DNA of 64,000 bases, taken from assembly GCF_003589595.1 (NCBI RefSeq), contig NW_020653391.1, forward strand, positions 4,489,579 through 4,553,578, in the 5' to 3' direction. A program made the translations under genes and the position numbers. The notes beneath the pieces were generated by a model. It made no database searches. It was given only the letters and a program-made list of their open reading frames with translations, and had not been told where the DNA came from. Source of the stretch: Hyposmocoma kahamanoa (lineage: Eukaryota > Arthropoda > Insecta > Lepidoptera > Cosmopterigidae). Below are positions 1 to 10,331 of this stretch, piece after piece. Position 1 is the first letter of the stretch; each line of letters starts with the position of its first letter.

Positions 1-556
1 TGACCTTAAAAAAATGAACTCGATTCATCGCTGCGTAAATACGTTATTTTCATATATTTTTATAAATTTTTTTTCGTTATAAAATTAAAATCGGATTCGT
101 GTTACGTTGTTTTTCAAAATAATAATATAGTTTGTTTCCTTCACACACAACTCTATAACAATACTATATAACATTATGTTGTAAACCAAAACATTTATTG
201 TCTGTAAAAGTTGGAACCTAAACTAGGATACCCTATGCTATTATAGATCTCTATTGAAAAAAATAACTTTCCATCAAATTTCCAAGAATAATTATACATA
301 TATATGAAAGAATGGTCCAAAGTGTCAAGCTTGATATACTCTTGACTGTTATCGTTATTATCGTTATATTAATATCTTATAAAAGGACAAAAAAGTAAAT
401 TGCTTTTTCATCCCAAGGCAATAGGTATATTGCGATCACTTTCTGGGTGAATTTTACACTAAGAGTGTGCACCATCATGACGTCCTCGTCACTCATAGAC
501 GAGTGTATATTCTCGCTTTACATGACGTACGTTTGTTTCCAGTTCTAAATACTCAC
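1..556. other. Left-edge part of a Fak intron
   Basis: This stretch lies 3' of the last visible Fak exon on the minus strand. It is AT-rich, with poly-T runs and no reading frame that continues the FERM domain. I see no recognisable repeat or RNA gene in it. Confidence 0.4.
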
Positions 557-678
557 TTGCGATTGAGACGGCTGTGTGCAGTTCGATTTGAGCGTCTGAA
601 TGGCGACGATGTCACCGAACGACGCGATTTTCGTGTATGTCGGCGGCTCACCCGCCTTGTGCGACACGTAGGATATGT
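557..678 (-). CDS. Fak: Fak exon 7: FERM F3 lobe start
   Basis: Minus-strand exon of 122 nt bordered by a CAG acceptor (after a run of T/C) and a GTGAGT donor. Two bases complete the codon split by exon 6, followed by 40 open codons. The protein, beginning DISYVSHKAGEPPTYTKIAS, aligns with the FAK segment that follows SVELAIGPEEG in vertebrate FAK (ISYLTDKG...HLADFTQVQTI): here the matching string is TKIASFGDIVAIQTLKS. This is the F2-F3 linker and the first strands of the PH-like F3 lobe. The exon ends in phase 0. The next exon is not in the window, so the gene runs off the left edge. Confidence 0.82.
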
Positions 679-689
679 CTGAGAAAAAA

Positions 690-1172
690 ACAGCGCCATT
701 TTGTTATATTCTGAAAGCAAAAAAATGGCGGGATTTTGTGATTACGATTTTTACCCAAATTAATGTTTAGATTTAATTAGTCTGTACGTTACAAAAATAT
801 ATAACGTCGGGGATAGGACAATTACGTGTAACTAGTCTCCATTTCGGTAATTTAGTCGCCAAATCTATTCCGCGTAAATGTCGTGGCAACCAAATTAGCG
901 TGATTTACGGGAATCTATTGTTATCACTCCGTAGACAACGTAAATTAATGCGTACTGTGCAAAAATGAAAGTAGCCATTGAAATAACAAAATAATAACGT
1001 CAAATCCCTCTCCCGTGAAATTTAGTGCAGATACGTGCTTTTTACCAATACAAATTTTTTTTGGATTTGCACTATCCCCAACGAAAGTATTATTACGTTT
1101 TGAGTTATTTAATTATTTGTTAGGTACCTGTATAAGCTGATGGTTCTATAGCTAGTGCTTGATAAATATATA
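690..1172 (+). repeat. Dispersed repeat split by a MITE
   Basis: Positions 715-804 and 1084-1172 resemble a related copy at about 47330-47460. Shared strings include AAAAAAATGGCGGG, TTAATTATTTGTTA and AAGCTGATGG.TCTATAGCTA. The two halves here are separated by the MITE at 805-1083, so this copy is the older host of that insertion. The family is unclassified; the GATAAATA end suggests a LINE or SINE 3' tail. Confidence 0.5.
805..1083 (-). mobile_element. MITE copy 1, CGTCGGGGATAG ends
   Basis: This 279-bp element starts CGTCGGGGATAGGACAATTA and ends in TTGCACTATCCCCAACG, so the ends are inverted repeats of about 13 bp with one mismatch. Its inverted sequence matches the copy at 25997-26283 and the truncated copy at 50945-51162. 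It has no coding capacity. The autonomous partner is not visible and no clear target-site duplication is seen at this copy. Confidence 0.7.
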
Positions 1173-1216
1173 ATGCGCTGTTTTCTTCAATACAAAAAAA
1201 AAACAATGACTTGAGT

Positions 1217-1241
1217 AAAAGAAAGAAAGAAAGAAAGAAAG
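1217..1241 (+). repeat. (GAAA)n microsatellite
   Basis: Six tandem GAAA units lie just upstream of the LINE relic. They are plainly visible as a short tetranucleotide repeat. Confidence 0.9.
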
Positions 1242-1414
1242 TATGAGCCGATGTTCAGTCATATTAGAGGAGCGAAAAGGGGAGACTGAAAGAAAAGGAG
1301 GCATTACGGTATGGAATCAAGTTAATAAAAAAAAGTACGTAAAGATTCCTGCATTTACGTGCGCGAATAGGACTGCTGTTATAAAGTGTGAAGACAAAGA
1401 GCAATACGAACGTG

Positions 1415-2170
1415 ACATTAATAAAAACTATAAGTGACATCATAGGATGGATGAATGGAAATAGTCTCATAATAGACCTAACAAAAACTAACATCATGCA
1501 ATTTCACTCGTCTAAAAGACTACCGATAGAGTTAAACATCTCGTTTAATCTTGTTAATATAGAACAAGTTAAACACACAAAATATTTGGGCCTTATCCTT
1601 GACAGCAATTGCAACTGGAAAGTCCATGTTGAGAACTTGTGTAACAAATTGTCACGGTTTATGTACCCTTTGACAAAATTAGTACAGAATGCCTCTGTGG
1701 ATGCGGCCTTAACAGCTTATTTTGGTTATGTGCAGTCGGTTATAAATTGCGGTATAAATTTTTGGGAAACTCGGTAGATTTTATGCAGGTATTTAAGATA
1801 TAAAAACGCTGTGTACGTATAATTTGCGGTGGGTCTCAAATGGATTCGTGTAATCCATTTTTCGACTAGTGCAACATCCTACCTGTACCCTACCTGTACA
1901 TTAAGGAGGTTGCTGCATTTGTCCAGAAATAGCCATCATATTTTGAAATCGCAGATAAAAGCAACCATAGAAATTTAAGACATGGGCATAGAATGGTTTA
2001 CTAGGGCAATCATATCATATTATAGTTGATGTTCTGACAAACTTTGAACATTCAAATCAGCAGGCGAACGACCGAAAACCAGGCTGCAAGATAATGCTTC
2101 AACGGCACTTTACACCGACGAGACACTTAGATTTTAGAAACCTTTTTTGTAATAGTGTGTGTTAATTTAA
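1415..2170 (+). pseudogene. LINE relic, reverse transcriptase C-terminus
   Basis: An open frame up to 1777 encodes a typical non-LTR reverse transcriptase thumb: GWMNGNSLIIDLTKTNIMQF, then HTKYLGLILDSNCNWKVHV and QSVINCGINFW. The frame then hits a stop. Recognisable debris of the same ORF (KRCVRIICGG, then NILPVPYLYIKEVAAFVQK) continues to about 2170 with several stops. The spacing of GW.N.N.L, LG..LD and the terminal domain fits the CR1/jockey-like group, but the clade is uncertain. The palm with its catalytic aspartates is missing, so this is a 5'-truncated dead copy in a Fak intron. Confidence 0.8.
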
Positions 2171-3000
2171 ATTTGTATATATCGTCTGTTTAAAGCCACA
2201 TAAGTATAGAAGCATAACACTTTCTACAAAAAGTCTTTATAGAGCTATGGTAAGAAAATCATTATATTTCTGCAGGTGAAACCCAATAACAAAAAGGCTA
2301 TAAACTCAATAAGTGGTTTAATTTGAAGAAATATGGTGATTTTCTTACAACAGGTACATAATTTGGAGATTTTTTGTGGATTTGTGGAATGTCACTTAAG
2401 TGGTTGTACCTTTAAGGAGACGATATAGCAATTAATTTATTATTAAAATTAGTCTTTCAACAGCAGTCGAGTTTAATTTATCTCCTGCTAGCATCATCTC
2501 ACTGTGGCCAAGACACCTTTAGCCACCAGTAGATCGGTCTTGTGAGTCTGTGAGACCGGCAGTGAGAATATCCATCCCAGTACACCCTTATTTCCTTCCC
2601 CCGACCGTCTGTTGCCTTAGGTCTCACGGCGCAGATATCCTGCACTTATTTATATAGCACAATAACATGGTTAGGGCTAAAGCCTGTTAGGGTACTTAGA
2701 GTGATAGGCACACACCTAAGGGCGCTAGGGTTCTTCTTGCCCTACATTATTAAGTTTATTCCTGTACACTTTGTTGACGACCACAGACATACAGACATGC
2801 ACTAGTCGACAGACTGTACAATTATTTATATAGTTATTTATGTTATAGTTAACAAAATTCGTTAATTTCATTATGAATTTAAAACAAGTAATTAATTAAT
2901 ATTTTGGTGGTTTTAACCACTCCATGTCACTCCTTGTATTTATATATTTGGAACAACTTATTCCGACCGTTGGTTATTATGACACGAAGATAGTACATAC
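2171..3000. other. Fak intron, unclassified sequence
   Basis: This intron segment holds a moderately GC-richer stretch (2500-2800) of unknown origin with no continuous reading frame. It may be repeat-derived. No other feature is supported. Confidence 0.35.
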
Positions 3001-3145
3001 CAATATCAGGTCCTATAGCGAGTTCTACTGGGATCGCCCATCCCATACCCAGAGCGCCAGTGAACGACTCTCTGTCGTAGCCGTAGTGCGTATGCATTGT
3101 TTCGAGGTACTTCAACATGCAGTCTGTATCGCTTAGGTTTGCCAC
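3001..3145 (-). CDS. Fak: Fak exon 6: FERM F2 lobe
   Basis: Minus-strand exon of 145 nt between a TTTTTTACAG acceptor and a GTATGT donor. It begins in phase 0 and ends with one base of a split codon. The product starts VANLSDTDCMLKYLETM and ends GWAIPVELAIGPDI. This matches the FAK FERM segment ANLNREESILKFFEIL...WIISVELAIGPEEG, which closes the F2 helical lobe and starts the F3 lobe. The SVELAIGP-like string is a strong family signature. The split codon completes with exon 7 as GAC. Confidence 0.9.
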
Positions 3146-3394
3146 CTGTAAAAAATACAGATTAATATATAGTTATAAACACAAAACTCCTAGCAACACC
3201 AAAATTTTAAATTTTAGGTTAAATGTATAAAAAAGAATTATACGGACAGCCATTAAATTTTAACTTAATTTTAAGTTATTACTTGGTGTACACTCCGCAT
3301 ATTAACTTGGTGCAGCAAGCGAACAGTTTTTGTGGAGAAATAAATGCCTTTAAATTTTTTAATTTTGAGTATTTTATAAAAAATATATATATAC

Positions 3395-3470
3395 TCGAGT
3401 AGCTCAAATGGTAAGAGTGGTAGCCCCGGTTTGGCAAATAGATCCTGGTTCTGCCGTCCGCTAACTAAAA
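3395..3470 (+). repeat. tRNA-like fragment
   Basis: A segment reading GAGTAGCTCAAATGG followed about 35 nt later by GATCCTGGTTCTG resembles the A and B boxes of a tRNA-derived promoter. It does not fold into an intact cloverleaf that I can defend, so it is better read as the head of a degenerate SINE than as a tRNA gene. Confidence 0.3.
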
Positions 3471-4317
3471 CGCGCCTAAGTGACAAAACAATTTTTTGGG
3501 ATATCATAAAAAAACCATTACCCAGTTTCAGAATAATGAAATTGTTAGATGATATTTCAGCTATGCTTCGTTAGGGTAAGTTTCGATAAGTCAAAACACA
3601 TTAACTGTTTTTAAAAGAGAATTGTGTGATCTATTTTTTGCTATATAAAACGGTTATTTGACCATTTGTCACTTAGACGGCGGGGTTTTTCCTTATTTTA
3701 TTTTTTTTTCCATCCTCTAAGGTTTTTTCTTTGTAAATGTTTGAAGTTTGTGTCAATAATAATAGACACGAAAGTTTTCAAATATAGAATACAATGATGT
3801 TTACTTAATTGCATTACACTAATATAATAAAACGACGATTCATATAAATATCGATACCTCCAATGAACACTTTTCATTTAGTTTTTTAGTTTCTATTTTT
3901 TTTACAAAATTAGTTTTTTCTTTTTTTTCGCATTTGATTTTTATTTTATTTTTACACAAAATTCGGGGAGTATAATATTAATAAATAAAATAAGGTGTGG
4001 AACAATGGTGGAACAGCTGATTTATTGTGATTTGAAAGGACGTAACGTAAAAATTTTTCATTTTGCTGAGTAAAATTATGGCGTATTTACACCAAGTCGG
4101 CAGGCGACCTTGGCTTGCCAGTTGGCTATCCGGTGATAAGAGTGAGTCGTCTGACGACGGTAGTTTGCAGCCGAAGTCGACCGAAGCGACTGGGTGCGTC
4201 GCCTTGGACAAGGCAAAGTAGTCTACCAAAGGCGGCAGTACAAAACGATCCAGTAGTTTCAGGAAAACTGCTATATATATAAACAAACATAGATTATATT
4301 TCAAACTTAACCGTTAC
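3471..4317. other. Fak intron between exons 5 and 6
   Basis: Mostly AT-rich. The block 4085-4245 is GC-richer and contains an open minus-strand frame, but it lies immediately downstream of the exon 5 donor and shows no family resemblance. Nothing else is recognised. Confidence 0.4.
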
Positions 4318-4474
4318 CTTTTTAAACTGCTGCTGTATGGCCTTCTTCAGAACCTTGGGCTTGATGCCTTCCAGTACGGATTTGGGTAGGAACTTGTGCA
4401 GACCGAACTCTTTCTCCAGGTACTCAATATTTGACTTCTTGTCCAATGATATCTGCATGTCCTTGCAGAAGTAC
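4318..4474 (-). CDS. Fak: Fak exon 5: FERM F2 lobe with basic patch
   Basis: Minus-strand exon of 157 nt between a TTTAAAG acceptor and a GTAACG donor. One base completes the AA|G lysine codon from exon 4, then 52 codons follow. It encodes YFCKDMQISLDKKSNIEYLE, then KEFGLHKFLPKSVLEGIKPK and VLKKAIQQQFKK. Vertebrate FAK reads DKKSN..[33 protein letters not shown] in the same place. The KPKVLKK stretch is the equivalent of the KAKTLRK basic patch, which in FAK contacts acidic phospholipid and helps control autoinhibition. The match in order and content makes the family assignment secure. Confidence 0.93.
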
Positions 4475-4539
4475 CTTTAAAAACAACACAAAAAAAACTT
4501 ATATATCACAAATTCTTGATTCGTTTGTGTCAGACGATT

Positions 4540-4791
4540 TTGACGACTTCCATGGTCGAATCGCACATTTTTCATGGTATCGTCATGTCTGAGGCCCCTG
4601 GTTCGATCCCAGAGCGGGTCAATGTAAAAAAAAAAGAAATTTTTCTATATTGTCTCTGGTCTGGGTGTTTGTGATATCTCATTGTTTCCAATTACCATAA
4701 CATAACACAAGTCCTGTAGTCACTTACTTTGGGATCAGAGCAATGTATGTGATGCTGTTGTCTAATATTCATATTTATTTACCAGACGCGT
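4540..4791 (+). mobile_element. tRNA-derived SINE, family S2, copy 1
   Basis: It begins GACGACTTCCATGGTCGA, has a B-box-like GGTTCGATCCC near 4600, and continues through TTCTATATTGTCTC.G to an AT-rich tail. A second copy lies at 22688-22914 with the same order of blocks (GACGACCTACGTGGTCGAG, ATTCGATCCCC, TTTTTTCTATATTGTCTC). This arrangement is typical of a Pol III SINE. It lies in the Fak intron in the orientation opposite to the gene. Confidence 0.7.
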
Positions 4792-5047
4792 AAATGTAAA
4801 AGCGTAAAGGTATAAAGCAATGAGCGATTCTTTTTAATGCTGACTTAAATATACCATAGTCCGGTCGATATATTTTAATATCGATTCTCGATTTCAATGA
4901 TTGTGTCCCATCACTAGATCAAGTTTGACATGCGTCATTGCAATCAAGCTATTTTTTTTTAAAGATTTTTGGCTTGATACAAGTTGCGCTAGGTCTAAAA
5001 TTTTATGAGTTTAGTGATGTTATGAGATAATAACGCAAGAAACTTAC

Positions 5048-5127
5048 TTAATTTCTAAACAGCATATGTAAACGGCGAGATCTTGATCTACTAATGGATG
5101 GTTGGCATTGAGGTAGTCGTGACGAAC
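5048..5127 (-). CDS. Fak: Fak exon 4: F1-F2 junction
   Basis: Minus-strand exon of 80 nt between a TTTCAG acceptor and a GTAAGT donor, phase 0 to phase 2. It encodes VRHDYLNANHPLVDQDLAVY followed by ICCLEI. FAK has V.[26 protein letters not shown] here. The DQ(D/E)(L/I)A...CLEI pattern starts the acyl-CoA-binding-like F2 lobe. The exon is short and would be missed by length-based ORF calling. Its last two bases (AA) plus the first base of exon 5 (G) give lysine. Confidence 0.9.
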
Positions 5128-5885
5128 CTGAAACATCAGACCAGTGGGTTAATTGCGTGGCAGCGATTTAATTATAAAGTATATCAAGTTATAAGTTATA
5201 ATCACAGGTCACATATAATATGTATTTATTACAGTTGCAACGACTATTCGGTTATTTTTCTGTATTCGATGCCGAATATTGAATCCCTATTCGGCCACTT
5301 ACCGTTTCCGTACACAGTACCTACACTTGACGTTGTTAGTTTAATTCAATTTTTTATTCGTTTTCATTAATAATCTTCATTTGTATATGTACACTATTGT
5401 GTACTATGAATTATTATTATTTCTCATTATTTTGTAAACTGATGCTCACTTTTCGAAGAGTAGTATAAAATGACATGTAATTGTGTTTATATGAAATTTG
5501 TAATGTTAAGAGAAATAAACTAAATTACCTAAACACAAGAGAAAGAAAATAGACAGTAAATTATCATGTAATAAGTATTGTAAGTTCCAGAAAGCGTAAT
5601 TTTTCGCTTTTATTTAAATTTATTTAAAACGTCAAATGAAATGTAATATAATTATGTTATTTTTCTAAGAATTCAAAATATTTAAGTAATCAAATGAAAA
5701 CTAATCACGAATTAACTGTGTTTTATTATTAGTGTTTTATTATTTGAAACCTCCAAAGAACAAAAAATGGTAAAAACCGTTGGCATAAGCCCATTACTCA
5801 CAACCACGAAAATATCTTTAGGCGTCATTTTCTCGAAACTATGGTCATGTTGGGTGACATGTTACCTGTAATTATTATATAATAA
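5128..5885. other. Fak intron, nothing recognised
   Basis: AT-rich intron sequence. I see no exon, RNA gene or clear mobile element in it. Confidence 0.4.
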
Positions 5886-6023
5886 CAGGTGTCGCATGTC
5901 GGGACGAACAATTCGTGCGCCTGGTGGTAAGCGACGCGTCTACCCATAACAGTTGCAGTGCTACTCATAGTTTTACGTCGAAAAGATCTGAGTGGCACTA
6001 CCACTGCACCCGTCACCCTGAGC
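5886..6023 (-). repeat. A-tailed repeat family R1, copy 1 (3' half)
   Basis: Matches the 13-member family described at 29994-30289. It carries the blocks CGGGACGAAC, TCGTGCGCCTGGTGGTAAGC, CAGTTGCAGTGC and CACCCGTCACCCTGAG. The 5' half of the consensus appears 670 bp further on at 6697-6797, in the right order and orientation. The two may therefore be one element split by later sequence. Confidence 0.7.
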
Positions 6024-6696
6024 ATTTATTTATTTATCTTAAAGGAAGACTAACAGTTCAAAAGTAACTTATATAATAATAGTAACAACTGAGAGCCTAT
6101 TACAGATCCTTACTAATAGAAATACATTAAACATAACTTATTACGTAAAACATAAAAATACAACCGCAATTGCAAGCCTCACTATGAGTCAAAGAAATGC
6201 CCATTCAGTGCTCTCCTCGCCGAAATCGCACTGGTATTGAAAAGACCCAGATCAAAAGAAGTATACAATGTTAAAACTATTGCTTGTACGCCACATAAAC
6301 TCATTTTATCTAAAATTAGTACGGACCGAGGTAGAACGAAAAGTAAATTGTTTCTCAAAGATTTAGAGCGAACTCTTAAGTGATATTTGTGATAATAATG
6401 TCTCCTAAGACACAGACATTTGTTTTTATTTAGCCAGAGTCCTTAGATTTGTTACGCCTTTTCTACATATTTGTTTTATTTTATTTTGTTTACTTTTCTT
6501 ACAAATTTCTTCTCTGTGCTATATATAAGGCTAAGGTGTGTTTTTTGAATAAAGATATTATTATTATATATATTTTAGACTCTCGCTTCTCCCAAGCCTT
6601 AAAAGATAATTTTGAAAAATGAGCCTGATGCCATTTTTATTAAAGATTTGGTCACTAATATCACGCATATCAAATGGTAACATAAAGCTGGCAAGA
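6024..6696. other. Sequence separating two halves of an R1 copy
   Basis: Contains AT-rich sequence with an AATAAAGATATTATTATTAT end at about 6548. That looks like the 3' end of an inserted retroelement. No coding motif could be assigned. Confidence 0.35.
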
Positions 6697-6797
6697 CTCG
6701 ACGCCTACCCTTCAAAACTGAATGGTCACGTTGCTGACGGCAGGAATAGGTATGGTGGCAGTACTTCTTTGAACGAACTCTTGCAAAAGAAGCTCCT
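6697..6797 (-). repeat. R1 copy 2 (5' half)
   Basis: Shows ACCCTTCAAAACTG, the GGAATAGGTATGGTGGCAGT block and GAACTCTTGCAAAAGAAGCTC, which correspond to the 5' half of R1 read in reverse. It is possibly the other part of the copy at 5886-6023. Confidence 0.6.
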
Positions 6798-7413
6798 TTT
6801 GAAAGAGAAGATTTCTATTAATATACAGATTATTTCATTTATTTCGTTCTTTAGCCTTTAAGAGTATATACTACCTCAAATGACATTGGTTGTATCCGCA
6901 TAACAGTGAAATTGTTGAATCAATCGCTTTGAAAAAAATATATAGTAAAATTAAGGATTTACACTGATTACTATAAGGCTTGAAAACACGATTTCTAAAA
7001 ATTTTCACGATAGAAAAAAACACAAACTTACCTCGAAATTTTACAAGAAAACCACTGCATTCAATAGGTACTTACATATACCAATGATTTTTTTTTATAT
7101 CAACTGAACAAAATAGAACACGTATACTATATGATATATGTACATTTTTGAAAAAGCTTTAATTTGGTTTGTAAAAAATAAATTTTGAAATAGCCCAGTT
7201 TATGAAATAAGCCAGTGTCCCTGCCGCTCGACCCAAGCAAAATGAACCGTATTAGTACTGGAAAAGTTTGAATTCGAGCTGAGGTAGTATCGACTCTTAA
7301 CATGGCAAAAGAGTTGCCAGCCGATTGATTGTCCTAAGCACTGGTGCTTTACAATCGAAATAGAAACTTACCCTTTTAACATATGTAAAATTAATCTTAA
7401 TTACGATACCCAG

Positions 7414-7526
7414 ACCTGAGAAAGGTGGCCGGCAGCGGCTTGATTAGGGCGGCACAAGACCGGGAGAATTGGCGTGCTCAAGGGGAGGCTTATGTCCAGC
7501 AGTGGATGCGTGTAAGCTGATGATGG
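7414..7526 (+). mobile_element. RTE-type LINE 3' end with 10-bp target duplication
   Basis: The fragment encodes the C-terminal tail of a Lepidoptera-type RTE LINE: LRKVAGSGLIRAAQDRENW, then RAQGEAYVQQWMRVS and a stop, followed by a TGATGATGG tail. It is flanked by identical CGATACCCAG at 7404-7413 and 7527-7536, a 10-bp target-site duplication. The element is severely 5'-truncated. It is on the opposite strand to Fak and its downstream duplication ends 18 nt from the splice donor of the Fak exon at 7555. Confidence 0.85.
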
Positions 7527-7554
7527 CGATACCCAGTGGACCACTATATCATAC

Positions 7555-7710
7555 CTGGTCATAGTAATAGTGGAACGTGACACGGTCGGCTTCGCATAGC
7601 TCGCGTAGGCTGGCGGGTAGGTAGCGCACGCGCAGCTCCAGCCGCCACTCGCTCGCCGGCCATTGGCTTTGTAGCTCCGAAACTGGCGTGTCTTGGTGGA
7701 TCCAGCGGAT
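7555..7710 (-). CDS. Fak: Fak exon 3: FERM F1 lobe
   Basis: Minus-strand exon of 156 nt (52 codons, phase 0 at both ends) between TGTATTGCAG and GTATGA. It starts IRWIHQDTPVSELQSQWP, continues with EWRLELRVRYLPASL, and ends VTFHYYYDQ. FAK has (H)WLH.DM.VS..REK...PPEEWKYELRIRYLPKGF..........LNFFYQQ in the same order. The EWR.ELR.RYLP core is diagnostic of the FAK/Pyk2 FERM F1 lobe. The exon is GC-rich compared with its surroundings. The LINE tail at 7414-7526 sits just past its donor. Confidence 0.92.
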
Positions 7711-7886
7711 CTGCAATACAATAAATATCAAGATTTGGTGTTTCTGTGAATGAGTATCGTTCTTTGAAACAGTTTTAATTTTACGTGTGAAATGTAATAT
7801 GATAACTCTATCTACCCATCAGCCTGAACGGCTTCCGCTAAGCCTATATGAAGTACGAGACATAATCTCAATACAGGGTACTAAAA

Positions 7887-8162
7887 AAGCGCCCTCAAAA
7901 GTTCGTGGAATTACATCCATTTGTCAAGTTTTATTGAAATCGGTTGCCGGAAAGTGCGCGAAACCGGATTCATCCCCAAGTTTTTTTACCACACTTAGAG
8001 GTGGAATATTTTCTTGAAATTTAAATGGGACCAATGTCGAGGTACCCTCTTTCCAACAAAAAAGAATTATCAAAATCGATACCTAAATGTCGGAGTTACC
8101 GCGTAACACACATAAAAAAATCATACAGTCTAATGAACCTCCTCCTTTATTTAAAGTTGGTT
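7887..8162 (+). repeat. Foldback repeat family R2, copy 1
   Basis: Member of the family with inverted ends AACCGACTTCAAAA (see 32342-32625). It contains CTCAAAAGTTCGTGGAATTA, the GAAATCGGTTGCCGGAAAGT block and CCTCCTCCTTTATTTAAAGT. A second, inverted copy follows at 8300-8502. Confidence 0.8.
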
Positions 8163-8299
8163 AAAATTAATTTAGTAGACTACGCCATCGACTCGCCATT
8201 GAAGAGCAGAATACCAAACCATCGCAATGTGTGACTAAACGAACTTCACCCATTGTTTATGTTGTGGTAACACTATTTTTTGTTCGGCGGCCGTTTTAC

Positions 8300-8502
8300 C
8301 CGCGTAACCCGATTTTAATGATTCCTTTTTTGTTGAAAAGAGGGTACCTCAGTATTGGTCCCATGTAAATTTGAAGAAAATATTCCACACCTCTAAAGGT
8401 GGCAAACTAGGGGATGAATCTGGTTTCGCGCACTTTCCCATAACCGATTTCAATAAAACTAGGCAAATAGATGTAATTCCACGATTTTTTGAGGCCGTTT
8501 TT
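8300..8502 (-). repeat. R2, copy 2
   Basis: Reverse-oriented R2 copy with GAGGGTACCTCAGTATTGGT, GGTGGCAAACTAGGGGATGA and TAATTCCACGATTTTTTGAG. It lacks the outermost end. Copies 1 and 2 form an inverted pair 137 bp apart. Confidence 0.75.
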
Positions 8503-9039
8503 TGGCATATTATGGCACTAATAGAGACGTTAGTCACGTCAACGGCAATGGCAGCAACCGAGTGCTCTTCAGTTTAGTTAAAACTAAAGATATGACTGAG
8601 TAATTGGACTAAGAGACTGGTACGCCCCTCTATGTGATGTTTAACATTGCATCATGCATAGATACGGTGGAAAGACACATTACTAACATTATTGTAACAA
8701 TACATATTGTTCCATGAGTATATATACATATTGTGCCACGTGCTTACTCGACCCGCAGTATACTAGCCTCATTGACGCTTATGATTGTGGGTGCCTATCG
8801 TTGGCATCAATCGGGTAGGACGTAGCTGGCATGTACACTTGCACCGCGATTACCAACTATCGAAGCTCAATTCTGTTGGGTCAGAGGTTGGACTAAAAGA
8901 GAGGCTGGAGGTCCACTCGGGGCACATTTCACGGTCTCACCCCGGTGAGATGTGCTGGGGGTTTTATGCGAGACACTTCTACGGTTTCCTCGTCATGGCA
9001 TAATGTGTATTGTTACGAACATTGTCATCTTGTTTCAGT

Positions 9040-9410
9040 ATCTTTCTATCCGCTTATACTTGCGCCTGATCTCAAAGATAATAGTGATATGGAAAAGGAA
9101 CGTAGGGCTCTGTCGGTCAGGGTAAATATGATCGCACGCAGATTCGCAAGGTGTTCGGGTGAGGCAAAGGTGACGCTCTTCAAAGCGTACTGTACCTCCC
9201 TATAAACGTGCAATTTGTGGCGAGACTACACAAAAGGGGCTTACAGAGCCCTGGGGACTCAATGTAATAACGTCTTCCGGGTGTTGATGGGGCTGCCTCG
9301 TTTTTGTAGCGCTTCAGTGTTAGCCCCAACTCCACTCTCAAAGCGATAGGGGACAGGATTGATTCCCCATACATTAGAAACTGCTGTGGGCTTCATGCCC
9401 CAAAATATGT
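9040..9410 (+). pseudogene. LINE relic, ORF C-terminus
   Basis: Encodes LAPDLKDNSDMEKERRALSV, then RRFARCSGEAKVTLFKAYCT, a stop, and in the same frame TCNLWRDYTKGAYRALGTQC and NNVFRVLMGLPRFCSASV. This RRAL...RRFARC...LFKAYC..LYTC.LW string is the C-terminal segment of a common lepidopteran non-LTR retrotransposon ORF. The internal TAA and a later TAG show it is dead. The upstream block 8750-9040 may belong to the same element but has no readable motif. Confidence 0.75.
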
Positions 9411-9514
9411 AATTAAGTTACCACATTATGAGTCTGGTAACTTGAATAAAAAATATTTGAAATTGAGTTATATGTTTATTATAAAGTAAGTTTTGGCGTC
9501 ACTAACAAAAAATT

Positions 9515-9800
9515 ATCTTCGATCCTGCTGGATTCGAACCAACGTCTGCTAGCAAACCGTGTCACACGCTATGCCAACTAACCTTATTTAGGAGACGTCG
9601 GTTCGAATCCAGCCGGATCGAAATGCATTGTTTCTAAGTGTTCGATCTTATATAAACAACTTAAAAATTATAATTATAACAAACTAATCGTAGTAGTGTA
9701 ATTTCGAAAAAAATAATTGAATATCATAGTAGTGAAACATTTTGGACATTCAAAAACTTAAAAACATTGAACATTTTATATTGAAGCAATAAGCACTACG
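9515..9800 (+). repeat. tRNA-like repeat family S4 with inverted heads
   Basis: CGATCCTGCTGGATTCGAACC (9520-9540, shown to 20 bases: CGATCCTGCTGGATTCGAAC) is followed by its imperfect inverse GGTTCGAATCCAGCCGGATC at 9600-9619. The second arm carries a canonical B box (GGTTCGAATCC). The downstream unit (GTGTTCGATCTTATATAAAC, AATAATTGAATATCATAGTA) recurs at 22940-23110 and 40510-40655, so this is a dispersed SINE-like family. The two B boxes in opposite directions could form a hairpin. Confidence 0.55.
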
Positions 9801-10331
9801 GCAATGAAAGGGTTAATTTAATTTTTTATTTTCTTTTTTTAATTTATTTATTCATTTTAATTAGGCAACATGACCCATAAAATATGCAGGCTGTATATTT
9901 GAAAATGAGACATAATCATACACGTCTTAGTAAATCATGTTACAACTTAACATAGACTGAAATAAAATTAGGATATGGGATAGAACAAAAAATAAATCAA
10001 CAAAATGTGTTTTGAAGTGTACGTAGGAATAAACCGTTTCCCTTTACGCTTGATTTCGAGTGCAATGGGAATACTACCAAGCGAGTGCCGAGTGAGATAG
10101 CAACAATAGCAATGATTTCACATTTACGTTTTAGCTTATGTTAATTATTTTTTACTTGACCTATCATCGAAATGATTATATACGTACGTAGATATGTAAT
10201 AAAAAAGGTAAGTTTATGATTTAGGAACTAGTTATCATTTAATAAGAATTAAGATTTTTGGCGTAGTTAAAAATGTGAAATCAAATTATTTACAATGATT
10301 GATTTTTTAGTTATTTACAGCTTATTTACAC
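9801..10331. other. Fak intron, nothing recognised
   Basis: AT-rich intron sequence without a supported feature. Confidence 0.4.

Noticed and set aside
5825..6025. 66-codon minus-strand frame similar to others in the window (for example 17624-17827)
   Set aside because: The similarity follows from R1 repeat nucleotide identity; there is no sign of selection on the protein.
7401..7721. 106-codon minus-strand frame overlapping Fak exon 3
   Set aside because: It is the wrong frame of the exon plus the antisense of the LINE tail; the FERM-like translation is in the frame at 7555-7710.
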